From: Sordaria brevicollis
Lineage: Eukaryota > Ascomycota > Sordariomycetes > Sordariales > Sordariaceae
Direction: 5' to 3'
NCBI GenBank assembly: GCA_033439795.1
Contig: JAUTDP010000008.1
Location: 496,001 to 560,000, forward strand
DNA length: 64,000 nt
Shown here in pieces: positions 23,742-37,842 of the stretch (position 1 is its first letter; every line of letters starts with the position of its first letter). Position numbers and translations under genes: made by a program. The notes below the pieces were generated by a model, which saw only the letters and a program-made list of their open reading frames with translations, did not search any database and was not told the DNA's origin.

Positions 23742-25547
23742 TCATAACTCATCCCTATAATACTCCTCCTTACTCCCCTCCTCATTCCCACTTCCACTTC
23801 CACTTCCACTTCCACCCCCCTCCTTCTTCCTCTTCCCCCTTGCCCCATCTCCTCCACCTTGCTCTTCTCCCTCCTCAACATAATCCTCCCCATACTCAAA
23901 CACCAACTGTGTACCCTCCACCACATCCTCCTCCTCCGGATCCGCAGCATAAAACTCCCACACCATCTCTCCACCTCCATTCCCCTCCTCATTGTCCAAG
24001 TCCCTATCCGGATCCAGACCCGCCGCTCTGATTTCCTCCCTAATAGCGTCGAGAGTCTGCTGGTCCAGCCCGAGCTTATCGATGTCCCGCTCAGAAATCC
24101 TCATCTTCTTCATCTCCTTCTGCCCGGTTGCTTCCCCCTTCTCTGCTCCTTTCTTGCCAGTTACCTGGTTGCCGTAATGACCGAGAACATCCGCCTTGAA
24201 AGCCGCCTTCGTAAGTGCTTCGAGAAGATTTCCCTGTTGCTCTTCCTGTCGCTGTTGCTGCAGATGTCTTGGCAGAGGAAGGACGTGTGTCGAGGGCAAG
24301 ATGCGGCGCGCGCCAATGGGGATGCCGGCTACTGTTAGGCCTTTGTAGGACATCTTCTCCGGGGTTCCTGATCCCTGCTTCTGTTCCTGGGCTGTGGCGG
24401 CGGCAGCGGCAGCAGCTGATGAGGAGTCGATGGTGTTCTTCCTTCGCTGGTTGAAGGACAAGGCTTCTTCCTCCGAGCTGATAACCTGTCGGCAAGTAAT
24501 CGGATGCGCTTTGGTCTCCTTGGGTGGTAAGAACGCAACGTCGGCGCAGAGTCGTGGCGTGTGAATGACCATCAGGTAGGCGCACGTAGTGACTTCCTTG
24601 ATCCAACCAATTCTGTCGCCGGAGAAAGCAGGGTTGCAATGGTACTGAATCTCGATCGTACGTGGACGGCCCGTGAGATCGCAGATCGTGCCCCCGTCGA
24701 GACGCTGAACGAGATAGCGCTGGTTGTCCTTTGCCTGTAGCTCGGTGTTCGGCGGCGGGGAAAGCTGCTTCTGGTCGCTGCTAGGAACTTCGATCTGCTT
24801 GCCCTTTTGGCCCTGGGAAGACGGCGAAAGCGATGTTCCGAGGATGTACTCCTGGCTGTTCTTGTCGCGCAACGGCGGACCGCCCTTAGGGTTCGGAACG
24901 GCGTGGTACTGAACGATGGACTTGCCGTAACAGTATTGGTAGCTCCACCAGCCGCTAACAAAGTGAAGGCATTGGTCCTCCAGTCCGCGCATGAGTTCCC
25001 ATCCCTTGTTATAGGCGCGTGTTACCTCGCGGGCTTCTTCGGCTTTGGCGAGCTCTGTCGCGGTCTTGTTAAGAGCTGGCGGCGGGGCGATGATGGGTAT
25101 TGAGCAGAGGTAGCGCATGGGCGGGTAGGTGATGAGCTCGTATGTCTCTTTTAGCGGGGAGGTGCCGTCTGTGCTACCGTCGCTATTGTCGGAAACGGCG
25201 TTTGCGGTCGCGGATTCGCGGAGTTCGCTCGTCAGATCGGTCTGTATCGAGGCATCGCTGGCGCCGTCGCTCGCGGGGGTCGGTTTTGGTGTCTTGTTGT
25301 TGTTGGCGGCTTCGAGAAGCGCAAAGGCGTCGGCCTCGGAGATATAGCTGTCGGAAAAGACTACTTCGAACTGGGCGCACATGGATTGACGGTCAGCATC
25401 ATCATAATTGCCCTTGTCAGAAGGCTACCTGGCAAGACGCACCTGGGGATGTGCCACCAGATCCTGGTGGATGCTGAAGCTGGGCTGTCGAGCTGTGCCA
25501 AACGGCAGCGAGCTCAGGGCCAGGAGAGCTAGACTTGGACGGCGCAT
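23742..25547 (-). CDS. yos9: Protein OS-9/Yos9 homologue, ER-associated degradation lectin, 577 aa
   Basis: Two exons (25547-25443 and 25370-23742) are joined across a 72-nt intron with a GCTGAC branch site and give 577 residues. The first exon supplies a signal peptide (MRRPSLALLALSSLPFG). Joining restores HPQFEVVFSDSYIS, typical of the start of OS-9 proteins. An MRH (mannose-6-phosphate receptor homology) domain spans about 164-316. It has a tandem Trp at 176-177, six cysteines (169, 182, 265, 280, 298, 310) and the likely glycan-contact residues Q180, R270, E294 and Y300. The tail is acidic, then a Gly-Ser repeat, and ends in RDEL, an ER-retrieval signal. Known Yos9 proteins read trimmed N-glycans on misfolded ER proteins and hand them to the Hrd1 ubiquitin ligase. 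The gene stands alone between long intergenic regions. Confidence 0.95.
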
Positions 25548-28500
25548 GATGCCGTTGGTGATGAAGTGCCCTCACATGTACAATTAGTTGGGAGAAGAGG
25601 TCAGGAGTTCGGAGGTCCGAATCCTTTGGTTTGTGGTTGGTGTTCGTTGTAACATCGAAGCTTCCCGCCGCCGTCGCATTGTCGGCCGACGCCAATGCCA
25701 GCTCGCGTCTTTGATAAGGTGTCCTTATCGTGATCGGGCGCGGATCCCGCCTGCCGCCATTATGTCATGCTACGGGGCCTGTTAGTGTTAGTGTTGAAGG
25801 TCTTGGCTAACAGTTTGGTACCCAGTAGTAGCCACAAATTGTTAGGCCATCATCTTATTGCAACAACGAAACTCAATTACCCCTAAGCAGCTTCCAAACC
25901 GCAACGACGGGACATCAAAGCAACCGCTCTTCTTCCCATTTTCATCTTCGAATAGCTTCATTGCATTGTTGACTACAGTCATGAAGCTCCTGCAGAACAG
26001 AGCTCACCTTCAACCCCGCCGGAACCCGGCACCCCCAAAGGACCGGGGATATCTCTTTCAATAGCCCCAGCCCAGCCGGACTCCCTACCTGTAGGGCAAA
26101 CTCACCGGTCTTCCGCTTCCGCTTCCGTCCCTGTCCTGTCTCCCTCTTCCCCGTCCCGACAAGTCATGGAAGTCAATAACTCAGCTGAGCCCATCCCATC
26201 CCCATAATCCCATCCGCGATCTTGATCCGTAACCTCGCTAACGACTGAAATGTCTCGGGACGGAAGCTGCCCTATTTTCTCCACGTTTAGTTTTGTCATG
26301 ACAAACTAACCCCAGGTCCGATTGAGCATTTTCCTGTGGTAAGGTAACTCCGAGATGGTGTTGTGTCAGGAACTTGTGTTTTACCCCTATCCATGTCTGC
26401 TTTCTGGGGTTGCTGGGGAGGCATCCTGGGGGAAGAGAATCGAGATCTGCTTAAAGTTGTCTACCCTGGCAAGCCTGGGGCTGAGCTAGTGATGGTGAAC
26501 TGGCCTGGGGAGGAGAGAGCCTCCTTCGTCTGTTGCACATCTTGGAAGTTGGGATATGGTAAAGAAGCAAAAAAGGCAAACCACATCACTTCATGGGTTC
26601 TTCATTTGTCTCACTTTGTTCATCCTCATATGTAGTTATCCTTTCCGACACCGAGTAACTGGGACTGCATTGCGTTACGAAATGCATCTCTGACTTCGGT
26701 GATGGTTGTTGCCAATACTCATGAGATGACCTCTTCACATCACCAAGTTTGCTCTCATGATTGATCAGAAATGCAATGCACACGCAATCCTTCGAGAGTT
26801 AATGTTGGTATCCGAGACATCTCGCGTCAGTTCACATCTGGCATTGGGATATAGCAAGTTTTGCTTCTGCAGCAAGCTGGAGCCTTGGAACGCTTCCAAA
26901 TCGCGGAGTGATCTCCTGCCGTCTGCTATTCTGGCTGGGGTTCTGGGATATTGGGCTGGTTCAAGTTGGTGATGAACGGGTAGCTGCATTGCATCGCAGA
27001 CTTCGCAGTGAACATCACGACCCCAGCTTCTTGGATACTTAACCCATCACCAGGACAAAGTGATGATGGCGGTGGACGGGCGCTTGCCGGTGATCAGATG
27101 GTTTTGATGTCAGTTCAATCTCGCCTTCAATCTAGAAGTGCAAGATCCGGCGCTTTAGAACGAGGAAGAAAGTCTCGAACGGAGTCACAGGCTTGACTTT
27201 CCAAGTTCTATCCCTGCTTCATCCCCAGAAGACTTAGGATTTATCGACACATGGAAAGCGCGATGATGCTCACTAGATCTTGTGCAACCGCGCATTAATC
27301 CAAACGTGCATGCTTTTTCTTTTAACTTCCAATCTTTCGACTCAACAGAGAACATGCCGACAATTTGCATGCTTTTATGTTCATCGGGGTTTCTTACTGC
27401 GTTTTGTTGCAGAGTTGACGATGTATGGTGATGCTAACTCGGGATCGTGTGCTGTCATCCAGGTGTTTTATGAAGTTGATGGAAATCGGTAAATCTAGAT
27501 CCTGTTCTTTTGCTTCCTCGGTGTTACGGTTTAAACCTTACCAGGCTAGACCCAGCAGATTTCCTCGCTGTTGTGCTCAATGTTCTGATGATATAATGGA
27601 ACCAGTGCATTATGATGATGTTGTTCGAAATCCGGTGTACGATCTTGTACAAGGCTTTGAGCGTTGCTGCAAAATCCCATCTTTCGACCATGGCAATATG
27701 GTATTGGGCCCTGTGTGAGGGTATACCTGCGTTTCAAAACATGGTTTTGGACCCTGAAACTGGTTGTAATTCAAAAGAATAAGACGATTTTGATGCATGA
27801 TGATGTTGGTATCGGAGTTTTGTACAACGCTCTTCACGTGAATGTGTAACTAACCTCTTGCCCTCTTATGCGTTTTGATCTGTTGAGTATGTGTTTCCAA
27901 ACCTTTTGTTTTCCATGCCATGAAACCAGAAATGTGACTTTCTTCAATCCACAGTCTCCCTAACTGACACATGGGAATGTCAAATTTTCCAAGCGTTTGC
28001 CGTGGTAACAACTGTCCCGACTTCGTCATTATCATGAGATAGGAGTTGATGGAGTAACACAACCAACTTGTTAGCATACTTGTAGTTACGTACAACTTCT
28101 TACGGGATACTCCCTATTTGAGCTGTGAAGATCAGTCATGCAGTGAAACTACCCTTACCTGTAAGGCCATTCTTTCCCTTTGTATGGTCCTATCCGCAAT
28201 TGAGAAAGGCATCAACTTCACGGCTACCCTATTGTCTCATGCTGATATGTGGGTAATGGTCTAATATTACTCTCCCTGTCTTATCAAGAGCGGCAGAGGC
28301 GTTGTCTTGAACGGCAGGTCGAGCCATCGACAGCGGGACGGCCGAGACGGCACAAGTTAAGAAACGGCAAGGAAAAGCAAAGATACTGGTTCAAGAATCA
28401 CATCCATAGGTTCAGCCGACAATGACGCCGGAAAGACCCCGTCCGAATCACTTCATGACAATTGGCGGGAATGACTCCAACCCGCATCTTCCTGACTTCC

Positions 28501-31500
28501 TTCTGTAGCTGTCAATGCAGTGTTGAATGCAGAGGCCGAGTGAGTGACCGGGACGGAAACTGAGCAACTATGTAACTGCCTTGCAGCGTAGCACTCCGAG
28601 GCCGCCCCCGTACATACTCCGGACGCCGTGGCTATCTGATTATCTGTTTGGTTGATAACCATCCACGGTCTTTATTTTTCCAGACCCGCAGCTGATATCA
28701 GTGCTCACCGGAGGCGCATGCCTTTGACCCTCTGCCGTCGCCATCATCACAAGTCTCGCCATGGTGAGCTTTGCCGTCGGTTGGTCAAATAACCACTTTG
28801 AACATGTTCTAGACTCAAGAACTGTTCCTCATCTCATGAGCGTGTTCCGTCCCGTTCTTGCCAAACTGACGGCGAAAAAAAGAGCAGTTTCCCTCCAACG
28901 ACAAGCCGAATGATTATCAGCACTTTCCATCAACCAATCCACTGTGATGCTAGTTGTTAGTGCAACCCCCCAACTTGACCACTCAGCGACTGAAGAAGCT
29001 ATTTTGACGGTTAATTGGCTGCTGGCTCGGAATTATTCAACCACTGATGACAATGACGAGTATGAACAATATGGTAGGTGTGATTCTGGTCGGGGTTCTG
29101 TGGACTCGAGATTCGAAGCTCGAGGTGTGTGACCACTAGCCAAGAGTTGGGAGATGGTATCGCGTGCCTTTTGCCCTTGTGTCTTGTGCTTACTGTAGTG
29201 TCTTGCGCCCTGGAGGTCTCGTTGACGTGAAAAGGGACGTTTTAACGAGAAAAAAAACCAAATCGACACTTGCGCAGAGTGATCTCTGGGCAATTGCTAA
29301 GAATGGACAGCCAAGCGTCTCAAATATCTCCAGGGTAATCTTCAATGTCAGATTCAGGAGTCTTGACCCCATACCGGCTCTCACCAGAGGTTGTACTTGT
29401 ATGCCAATTTGGCCTCTTTGATTGCGTGTGGGGGCAACGTTTCGTTTCGGCTCAGCTCAACCCCGCCATTCACGGTCCCCCGGTCGCTCGGCGTGGGTGT
29501 CATCACGGAGCTCCCTCCGTATGGGCCCGTAGGACCCCCGAATGTGAACCCCCGTATGCCAAGACGGAACCAAGCCGAGCCCGGTGTGTGGGGCCGATTT
29601 CCGAGATTGGTCATAGCGGTAAAGCCGGCAGACAAGGTACGGGTGGGCGGAACGCGGAACGTAAGCTCGGCAGGCACAGACGGGGTTTTGATGAAATAAC
29701 GGAACCGGGATTTACGGGCCTGATGGGTCCCTTTTTGTGGGTCAACGGGTCTCCGAATTCGTGGAGCGAGCGGGCTCTCCACTGAGGGAGTTTGGTGGAG
29801 CCCGGCAACCGACCGACCGTTTTCGGTTGGTGGACGACATCCACTGTTATTTGGTGTTTGCCTGAAAAGGGAATGCCTTTCGTCAGTATAGACATAGGTA
29901 GCTTCCTGTGTGGAAAGAGCGGAATAGGCAACGTAATGAGGAAATGAGGGAGGATTGGTAACAGGATCCAGTATTCTGCTATTGGACAGTATAGCTTCGC
30001 TCCTCGGTGAACGCTTCGGTGCATAGACTTGTGCTCCGCTGTTCTTCGCCAGCCATTCCTTAGCAAACGGATATCACAACCTCTATGCCTTGATACTTCA
30101 TAGGATCCTCAGGATCCTCAGGAAGAAAGGCAACCGTGCCCATGTAAGGACTAAGCAAAGCCATTGCCCAAATAGTTTGACCCTACATATGGAGCCCTGG
30201 AAGTCTCAGAAGAATGTTCCTTCAAACTACTCCAATGGCTCTTCTTCTCCAGATTCCCCTTGCTTCTTGCAGCTCGGCAAAGGGGAAGATGGTTTAAAGC
30301 AAGGGGAAAGAGGCAGGACAGATTCGAAAAGGGCGAATTAGGTGCAGAATAGTGGAGGAAGGCCATCTGACATCTGACATCTTTGATTCCGACCAGCAAC
30401 GAGATGGGCACCACTGGCGTGCCTAGCACCCAGGGTCCAAGACGGTCAACAGGAAAAGATGGAGACGTCTGATGCGAGTAATCAGGGGGAAAGTGCCATG
30501 TCGAGCAGATAGTAGCGGAAGCACAGCATAGCATACATAGGCTCTGACTAGGGAAAAAGAGACGTGAGGTGAGGTGAGGCTATCCGACTGCCAGCATGGC
30601 GGTCGTCGGATGGCAAGCTCAAGAGGTGCCCTGCAGGGGAGGTGACGAAAGAAGGACTGACTCAAGTGGCTCGATTTGATACAGACTCTCTGAATGACGC
30701 ACAGGCCACTTGACGTGTAAGTCGTCGGTCTTGTCTTTGATGCTGAATGCCGGCAAGTGAAGTTTGACCTTTGACGTATGTAGGCACAATATCGAATACG
30801 GAACGAGAGGGTGGGCAGCTTGGAGCCCAAGCTTCTGCTCTTTTTTTTTCCGAGGATACCGCGTGCGGAACCAGAAACAAGAGACGAGGTGTGTGTTGTG
30901 TGAGTTGTCAAAGTGGTTTTCTGAAATGGTGAGGTCTTTGTCAGCAGAAATCCAAGCATTTTTTGAATTACCCGAGAAGATCGCGAAAAGGAGATTGATG
31001 ACCGCGAAGCTGTCAAGCCGTGAGAGCGTTGCAGGATTGACAGGAACATTGCTTGATACAACAGCATGTGAGAGTGAAAGTAACCACAGAGAGAAGAGAG
31101 TGAAGAGACCCACGCCGTCCGGGAAATGACGGTGCTCTCGAGATGATGTCGTCCAGTGGAAGAGGCCCGCCTCACTTTTGGGCGGATTAAGGCCCAATCA
31201 AGTGCAGTGTGATGGGGCTCCAAGCCCAGTGAGATTCGCTGGCAGCAAGGCAACCAGGGGAAACAAATACCCTTGACACAGTGCCATCAGCAATGACACC
31301 ACTGCCTGCTTTCTTCGGTCTTGATGCTTTCTCTTTCAGATTGGCTGGTGTTGTCGTCCAGCGAGTGGTTGATGATCACAGTTGACCAAGGCCCTGTTGG
31401 TCTTGCAGAAACACATTCAAACCGATGTAAGGGCAGTGGTTCCCCGGCGGCTTACACCTCTTTACAGCACTCTTGTGACCGAACAGTGCATCATTGCCCA

Positions 31501-34500
31501 CTGGCCGAACTGGTGTTGCTGATAATGATGATGCCGAACAATGCCCCCCTCCTCAGACCCCAAAGGTGAAGCCGTGGATGAGGTCTGACAACTGGCAAGG
31601 TGGACGGGCGTGATCCGTCCCGGTGGTGTCGACTAGTCCAGGGCAGGCTCTCTAGCAATGCAACGTCGATGCCACTTGTACCCGGCAGGCAGGGAATTGA
31701 AAGACGATCCAGAGATCCAACCGATCCAGGAATTTGGAGCCGTGATTGGATTTCCGTTGTCATCTTGCCGGGGTTCTTGGAGGAGTGTTGTTGACCGGCG
31801 ACATTGTGATTTTTATCGGCCCCAGATGCTCTTGTCATTTCGTCTTACTGTCCCTCCCAGGTCTTTGTCCCTAGGCAATGCCCCGGACAACACCCTTTAC
31901 TTTTGTAAGGCAGAGACCATGATTTTTGATAGTCCACTAGTAAGCGGAAGCAGCCATGCCCTGAGCCGGCTCAACTACCTGATCAATGACTGTCGGTCTG
32001 GAAGTGAAGATCTAGAACGGGAGAAGGGAGAAGGGAGAAGCATAGGAGGAGGATCAGGATGCCAATCTGGAAATAGCCATGGCATTCTAGAGACGGTCTG
32101 GAAAGGAAAGGCCATGGCGAAGGTGGAAATGCTGACGAGATGAGAGCATTTCCATTTTGAGCCCGGTTGAAGCGAGAGAAGCGAAGAGGGTTAGGTACGG
32201 TGAGCTGGATGCTGGAAATGGCAAGGTGAGGTGAGGTTGGTGAGGTCAAAAGTGTCAGACGGGGACGACGCCAGCGACATTGCCCAAGAACCCGTGCACT
32301 TTAACATTTTCCGGTCTGATTCTCTACTGTTGCTGTTAGCACCTGGCAGACAGTTGGTGACGGCTCATACTCACCCAACTACCCCTCTGGCTCTGACTGC
32401 AGCGGAACACGGGCCTCTGTGCCCCTCCATCAAATTACACCAGCTTATCATTGGAGCACAGACCACTCTCAGTTATCGGGCGCTTGCTCTTTCTGCCTGG
32501 GCTGCGGTGTTGTGCAACCACCAAAGTGAAGTTGGGGAAAGAACAACTCACGATGGGATCATTTGATTGCGGCACTTCAGAAAGAGGGAAGGCGCTGCCA
32601 GCGAAAGAGAATGAAAAACATGCAGGAACCTTTCGAAGAATCGGATTAATACGGGAAATGCAGAGTTTTCACAATGTCCCGTCCACGTCTTCAGCTCAGC
32701 TCCAATGGCAGTGGTCTTTGGCCGGGAGGAAAGAGTCACGATCTCTCGGTCTTTTTTTTCCAATTCCAACATCACTGTTTCCCCCACACAACAACCATCC
32801 CACCACACGCCAGCTGTACAACACCCTCTTTTCCCCTTCTCACCAACTGGCAATGCGACCCGACGGAAGGAATTGGCAACAAGCCACCACCCACACTGGT
32901 CCTTCTCCCCGGACTTTTCCATCTGCGGTCAATTGTCAATGCATGCACGCACTCTACGAAGCGGCTCACGATGGGTGGTAATTGGCAGAGTGATGGAGAC
33001 ATTGGCCGGCTGTCTAGGGCTCCAAGCCGACGCCTTGCCGTCCATGTCCTCACGTCTTCCTCCCAATGTTCCATTTTCCGTCGACGACGCTAGCCAGCGC
33101 ATTGCCAGCCATGATTGGGTTGGCTGGGTAGACACCGGCCAGCCAGAGAGGCCAATGACAAGTTGAGGGCATCCAGCACAGCCTGCCTCTACAACATTGG
33201 GAAAACGACATGATAGAGCCGTCAAATCTTCCAGATGCTTTGTAAGTGTCACACACACACCAAGTAAGAGAACAAGCCATTCATGCCTAGCGTGGCCCAG
33301 TGGTGGTGGTATCCGATGCTTGAAAAGAGAAACATACACACATGGCCAAACAATTATCGTCAAACCTAACTGGGCCGTTAGGTACAAGACCACCCACCAT
33401 CAAATATCAAACTGCCACTACATACTACTCCGGCCGCCTCGAGGCTCGGCTCCTCGCTCGCGCATAGTTTTACCACGACAATGCCCCGAATTGTCGAATC
33501 ATCCACCCCGTACAATCTCGAGTATGCTCTTGCCTGGGCGTTGGTCTTACTTTTCCCCTTGGACTAGTTGGATTTTGGACATTTGCGCATACCGAGATGC
33601 TCCTCCCAGACGGGTCTCCCACGGCGGGCTCCCCACGACTCCCTGCCAGGAACTGGGACGTGGGGTATTACCACATTATTCCGGATTGGTATTCCACCAA
33701 ATGGAGCCGCTGATCTTCTGCCAAAACCACTCTGACCTCAACCGCCGGCACATGTTCCCCGTTTGTCTGCCTCTTTGCTTCTAATCTCACGATGCATACT
33801 CAGCAATCATATGAAGCTGGCTAGTGCAGGAGCCACGACAGCGAACCTCAGCTCGATAAGGGATGTCGAGGGATGTCGACGTCGACATATGAGAACCGAT
33901 ATGGAACACAGGTAGCGAGGCTGACCACTCCAGCAACGGGGTCATTGCCATTGCCATTGCCCGCTACGGCTACGGCACGCTTCCAGTTGCTCCCACGCTA
34001 GTCCAACTATGACGATGGAGTCATTGTCCGCCAATGATCCCCTGCTGGGCGAACCTGGGGTGCTGCTACAGACTGCTACACAGCATTCTGGCTCTCTGCG
34101 GCAGGGCACATCCAACGCCGCCAAGTATTTGCACTTTTTGCGGCCGTCAACCGCCTGGCGATGCCTGCTTGCAGCCGGCTGTTGTTCGGTTGCCGTATAG
34201 ACAGACGTTGAGACTTTTCCACCGTCACTTTTCACCGTTCGGCAGTAACAAGGTCCGGGTACCTCGACTAGTTACACGTCGTTGGCAGATCACGTTGGGT
34301 CATCTTCATGGAACACACACATGCCCAGCCCAAAGCCAGCCAGCCAGCCCACCATGTCTCCATGCCTACCAATCCCACCACCAAAACGATTCCCGCAAAT
34401 CGGGGACAAGATCTCTCTCAGAGCACCCATTTAGCGTGCATTCACTGCGTACCACAGTAGCCGGCTTAGATTCGTCACTGGTCACTCCAAAAGAGAGAGA

Positions 34501-35434
34501 CCGTCTTCCCCGCCGCCATCCTCGAATCTGACACGCCCAGACCGCGGCCAAATAATATAGCGTCCCCGGAAGACGGTGTCAGTCGCTCCCCCGTGCGTTG
34601 CGGGCAGTGGCACACATACGCGGGCACACGCGGGCAGGCAGTGTTCATTGCATCAACCTTCCAGACAAAAACCCCTGCTCTAAAAAGACACCGTTGATCC
34701 TCGGGCCAAGTCGTCACCATTCAGCGCAGAGAGACAGGCGTCGGTGTGGGTGGGGATATCTTGTCTGGGACTCCTCACAGAGCGCGGGTGCCACCATCCC
34801 AAACGTACCAAACCCATTCTGCTCAACCCATGTACCCGTCATTATTCCCTCCACCCAAAAAAGTATCCCATCCCACCCTCTTGGCTCGATGCCCATCTGG
34901 GACTGGAACAACACTGGCACCCGCATATCGACGAGGCCCAAAATACCAATCTACAAAGGTACTTGCAAGGTGGTACCTGTCTCTTCGTACCTGGTCCTGG
35001 TCCTCCAATGCCCACCTCCTCCAGTCCTCTAGCCGTGCAACGGCGTGCACATCAACAAGCCTCGTGGGACTGACTGGATAAATATCGTTGCTTGCCGTCT
35101 GTGTGCCTGTCCATTTCTCTCTGAAACACCCACTTTGCCAATTCTATAGTTTGTTCAACTGTCACATCATCAAGAGATCTTCCTATCCATCACGCCCAGG
35201 GTTCTCGTTCAACGCGCCCTAGCTCATCCTCGAAGCACAGCTTTACCCGCCTCATCGGACACCAAATCTCTTCAACTACTATCCGATCAAGCAAACTTCC
35301 ACTCAAGATCGTCTCTTGCCAAGATCGAGGCTATCTGTGCTCCCAAAGACCACACCAGATCATCCTTCCTTGACGTTGTGCTTGCCGTGCTGGACGAACA
35401 AGTCTAGCACCGCAGCATCCATATCCAGCTCATC
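25548..35434. other. Nearly 10 kb without a convincing gene
   Basis: Composition is normal (not RIP-mutated), with only scattered short frames that lack protein character. Two longer ones deserve mention. 29,345-29,785 is GC-rich and open in several frames on both strands. 30,423-31,253 on the minus strand is 276 codons rich in Ser, Arg, His and Leu. I see no tRNA, 5S rRNA or transposon. The last 700 bases before 35,435 are pyrimidine-rich and probably hold the promoter and leader of the C2H2 gene. Confidence 0.4.
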
Positions 35435-37842
35435 ATGAGCCAACCGACCCTTGACGACCTCGCGACCCATCAGTTGCAGGCCCTATTACACCAAAATCAG
35501 GAGCAAGCTCGCGCCATTGAGAATCAGCTAAGAGCTCGATCTTCCGTTCCCACTCCTGCCGGGGCAGATTTCGACACTGTACCGGGGAATTATCGAGTAT
35601 CCTCTTCGTGTTCACCGGCAACCAGCAATGTACGCTCACGAAGCAACACAATACCCCGCAGCGTGGGAGGTGTCAGCATGGTCCCGACTTTGAGCCTCAA
35701 CGGCAACCACGCACCACAACAGCCACTGGTAAGGAACTCCGCTTGCTTGTGAGCGAACGCTCAACTCAACTAATACTTGCACAGGAGCAGAGCCGCCCCA
35801 TGAAGCGCTCAAAAACCACCCATCCCACCACACCAGCGCCCGCTGCCGCCACAGTGAGAATGGCGAGGTCCCGTTCAAGCGCATCGGCCCAGCCCGCGTA
35901 CAGGACGGGTAACCCCTTTGCCGGATCCGGCCCGGTCACCCCGCCCTATCCCCGGCTTGCGCGGAACAGCCTGCCCGCTACCCACACCAGTGCCGCGATA
36001 CTGGAAACGGCGTACAACTTGAACCAGCTCCAGAGGCCCAAGGCCAATGCCTTCCTTTACGGGAATCCTGGCTTTCATGCCCAGCTCCCACAACGGCCGT
36101 TGCCGATGGGGTCGCTGGCAGAGACCGGCATGGAAATGAATCCAGCCGATATGATCTCCATGTGGGACCAGGAGGAGATGTCCATGGCTGCCCTCACACA
36201 GCCTATCAGTATCCCTACAGCCAACCAGATGAACCAGTTTCCGTATCCCGGTGACTCTGGAAATCCGTCCATGTGCGGCTCCCTGACGTCGGCACCTACC
36301 CTCGAGACCGTCCCCATGACAAGGTCCAACAGCAATGTGAATGACAACATGCCGAATCAATTCGCCGAAATGGTTCGGATCGATTCTCAACAACCTAATC
36401 AGCAGCAAAACCGTCGCGAAAGCTTTAGCCAGCAACAGCCCTTCACGAACTCGCTGTTGGGCAAACGCTCAGCGTCCGATCCTGATTTTTTGGAGACAGA
36501 CCTCAACACGCTTCCAGTCGCGTTCAACAGTCACCTTTACTCCGCCTCAGCACCCGCCCAGTCATTTTCCATTGGCAACCAGCACCCGATGAAGACCGCA
36601 GCACCGCAAACAATAACCGAATCCACGCCTGAAGATCACGACGAACAAGAATTGGATCAACACCCCTCCATGGAGAGATCAGACTCCAAGGACAGCAACA
36701 AGTCAAGCCAGTCCCAGTCATTGAAGCATCGCGCCAAGGAGGCTCTCGTTCGCCAAAATGTCAACGCCTCCAAGTCCCGACATCTTCAGCCCAAGCCTGC
36801 CACGGACAACACAAAAAAGGAGACTTCTGAGCCCACCGGCGTGGCTGGAAAGGACGGGAAGGCCGTCATCACCAAGACAAAATATGAACGACCCAAGCAC
36901 CCCAAGGTCAAGTGCAGCCACTGTAATGAAAACCCTGAGGGTTTCAGGGGCGAGCACGAGTTGCGCCGACACACCGAAGCCAAGCACAACATGTTGGTCA
37001 AGAAATGGGTGTGCCGTGACCCAGCCCTCGAGGGCATTCCCCACTCGGAGAAGGCCGTGAAGCCACTTGCGGATTGCAAGCAATGCTCACAGGGAAAGCA
37101 ATACGGAGCGTACTACAACGCAGCAGCTCATTTGCGGCGAACGCACTTCAAGGTCAAGCAGTCTCGCAAGGGTGCTAACAAAGGTGCCAAGGGTGGTGCT
37201 GGCCAGTCCGGCAAAGCCGAAGAAGAGAAGCGTGGTGGGAAAGGTGGCGGCGACTGGCCTCCTATGTCTGAGCTCAAGCACTGGATGGTTGAGAAGCTGG
37301 TTCCTGTGGACCAAGAGGGTGCAGCAAATCAAGACGGTGCTGATTCTGACGGAGCGGTTGATCCTGAAGACATGGACAACGGGCTCTTCGATCCTCAGTA
37401 CATCCAAGCCGGATTTGGGCTTGCGCCAAAGACAGGTGTCTTTGACGTGGCTACCTTTGCCGGCCTAGGTGGGAGCTTCCAGGATTTCAACGGCCTAGAT
37501 GCCACAGCCTTCCAAAACCTGAACGGAGAACTGGGTGTTCCGAACTCTGAACTTCTCATGGACGCCAGCCTGTTTGTGCATCAACCAATGCAGGCCATGC
37601 CCATCGGTTCAGGTTTCGAATTTGGTACGACTACAAACGCGCCGCAACAACAGCCCATGCCATCTGCCATGACAAGCATCGACAATCACAATTACACCTC
37701 CCCTGTCTCGTCGACTGCCACAATGGCCCAAGGCGGCTTATCAGCGGAACACCAATTTCTCATGGCGCAGGCGATGCAACCCGCACCAAACGACATACCG
37801 GATATGTCCTTCGATCTAATGTTTACTGCTAGCGCCCAGTGA
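35435..37842 (+). CDS. C2H2-type nuclear protein resembling 'key lime pathogenicity' proteins, 783 aa
   Basis: Two exons (35435-35728, 35785-37842) flank a 56-nt intron with GTAAGG donor, AACTAAT branch and CACAG acceptor, and the join is in phase. The N-terminus ([18 protein letters not shown]) is helical and probably coiled. The next 350 residues are low-complexity and polar. The only folded part is about 460-560. There a finger [11 protein letters not shown] with H-ELRRH-EAKH lies near 475-500, followed by WVCRDP and a second C-KQC block ending AAAHLRRTH near 529-555. This paired atypical zinc-finger layout is that of the fungal family often annotated as key lime pathogenicity protein (KLAP1-like). 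It is followed by a lysine- and glycine-rich stretch and a Gln/Met-rich tail. It is likely a nuclear regulator, with no target inferable. The family name is from memory of layout. Confidence 0.85.

Noticed and set aside
29381..29782. 133-codon minus frame in a GC-rich island
   Set aside because: Competing frames on both strands are equally open, so none can be preferred.
30423..31253. 276-codon minus-strand frame
   Set aside because: The translation is Ser/Arg/His/Leu-rich without domain, signal or splice context, and shorter frames overlap it on both strands. It is most likely chance, though its length leaves a small possibility of a gene.
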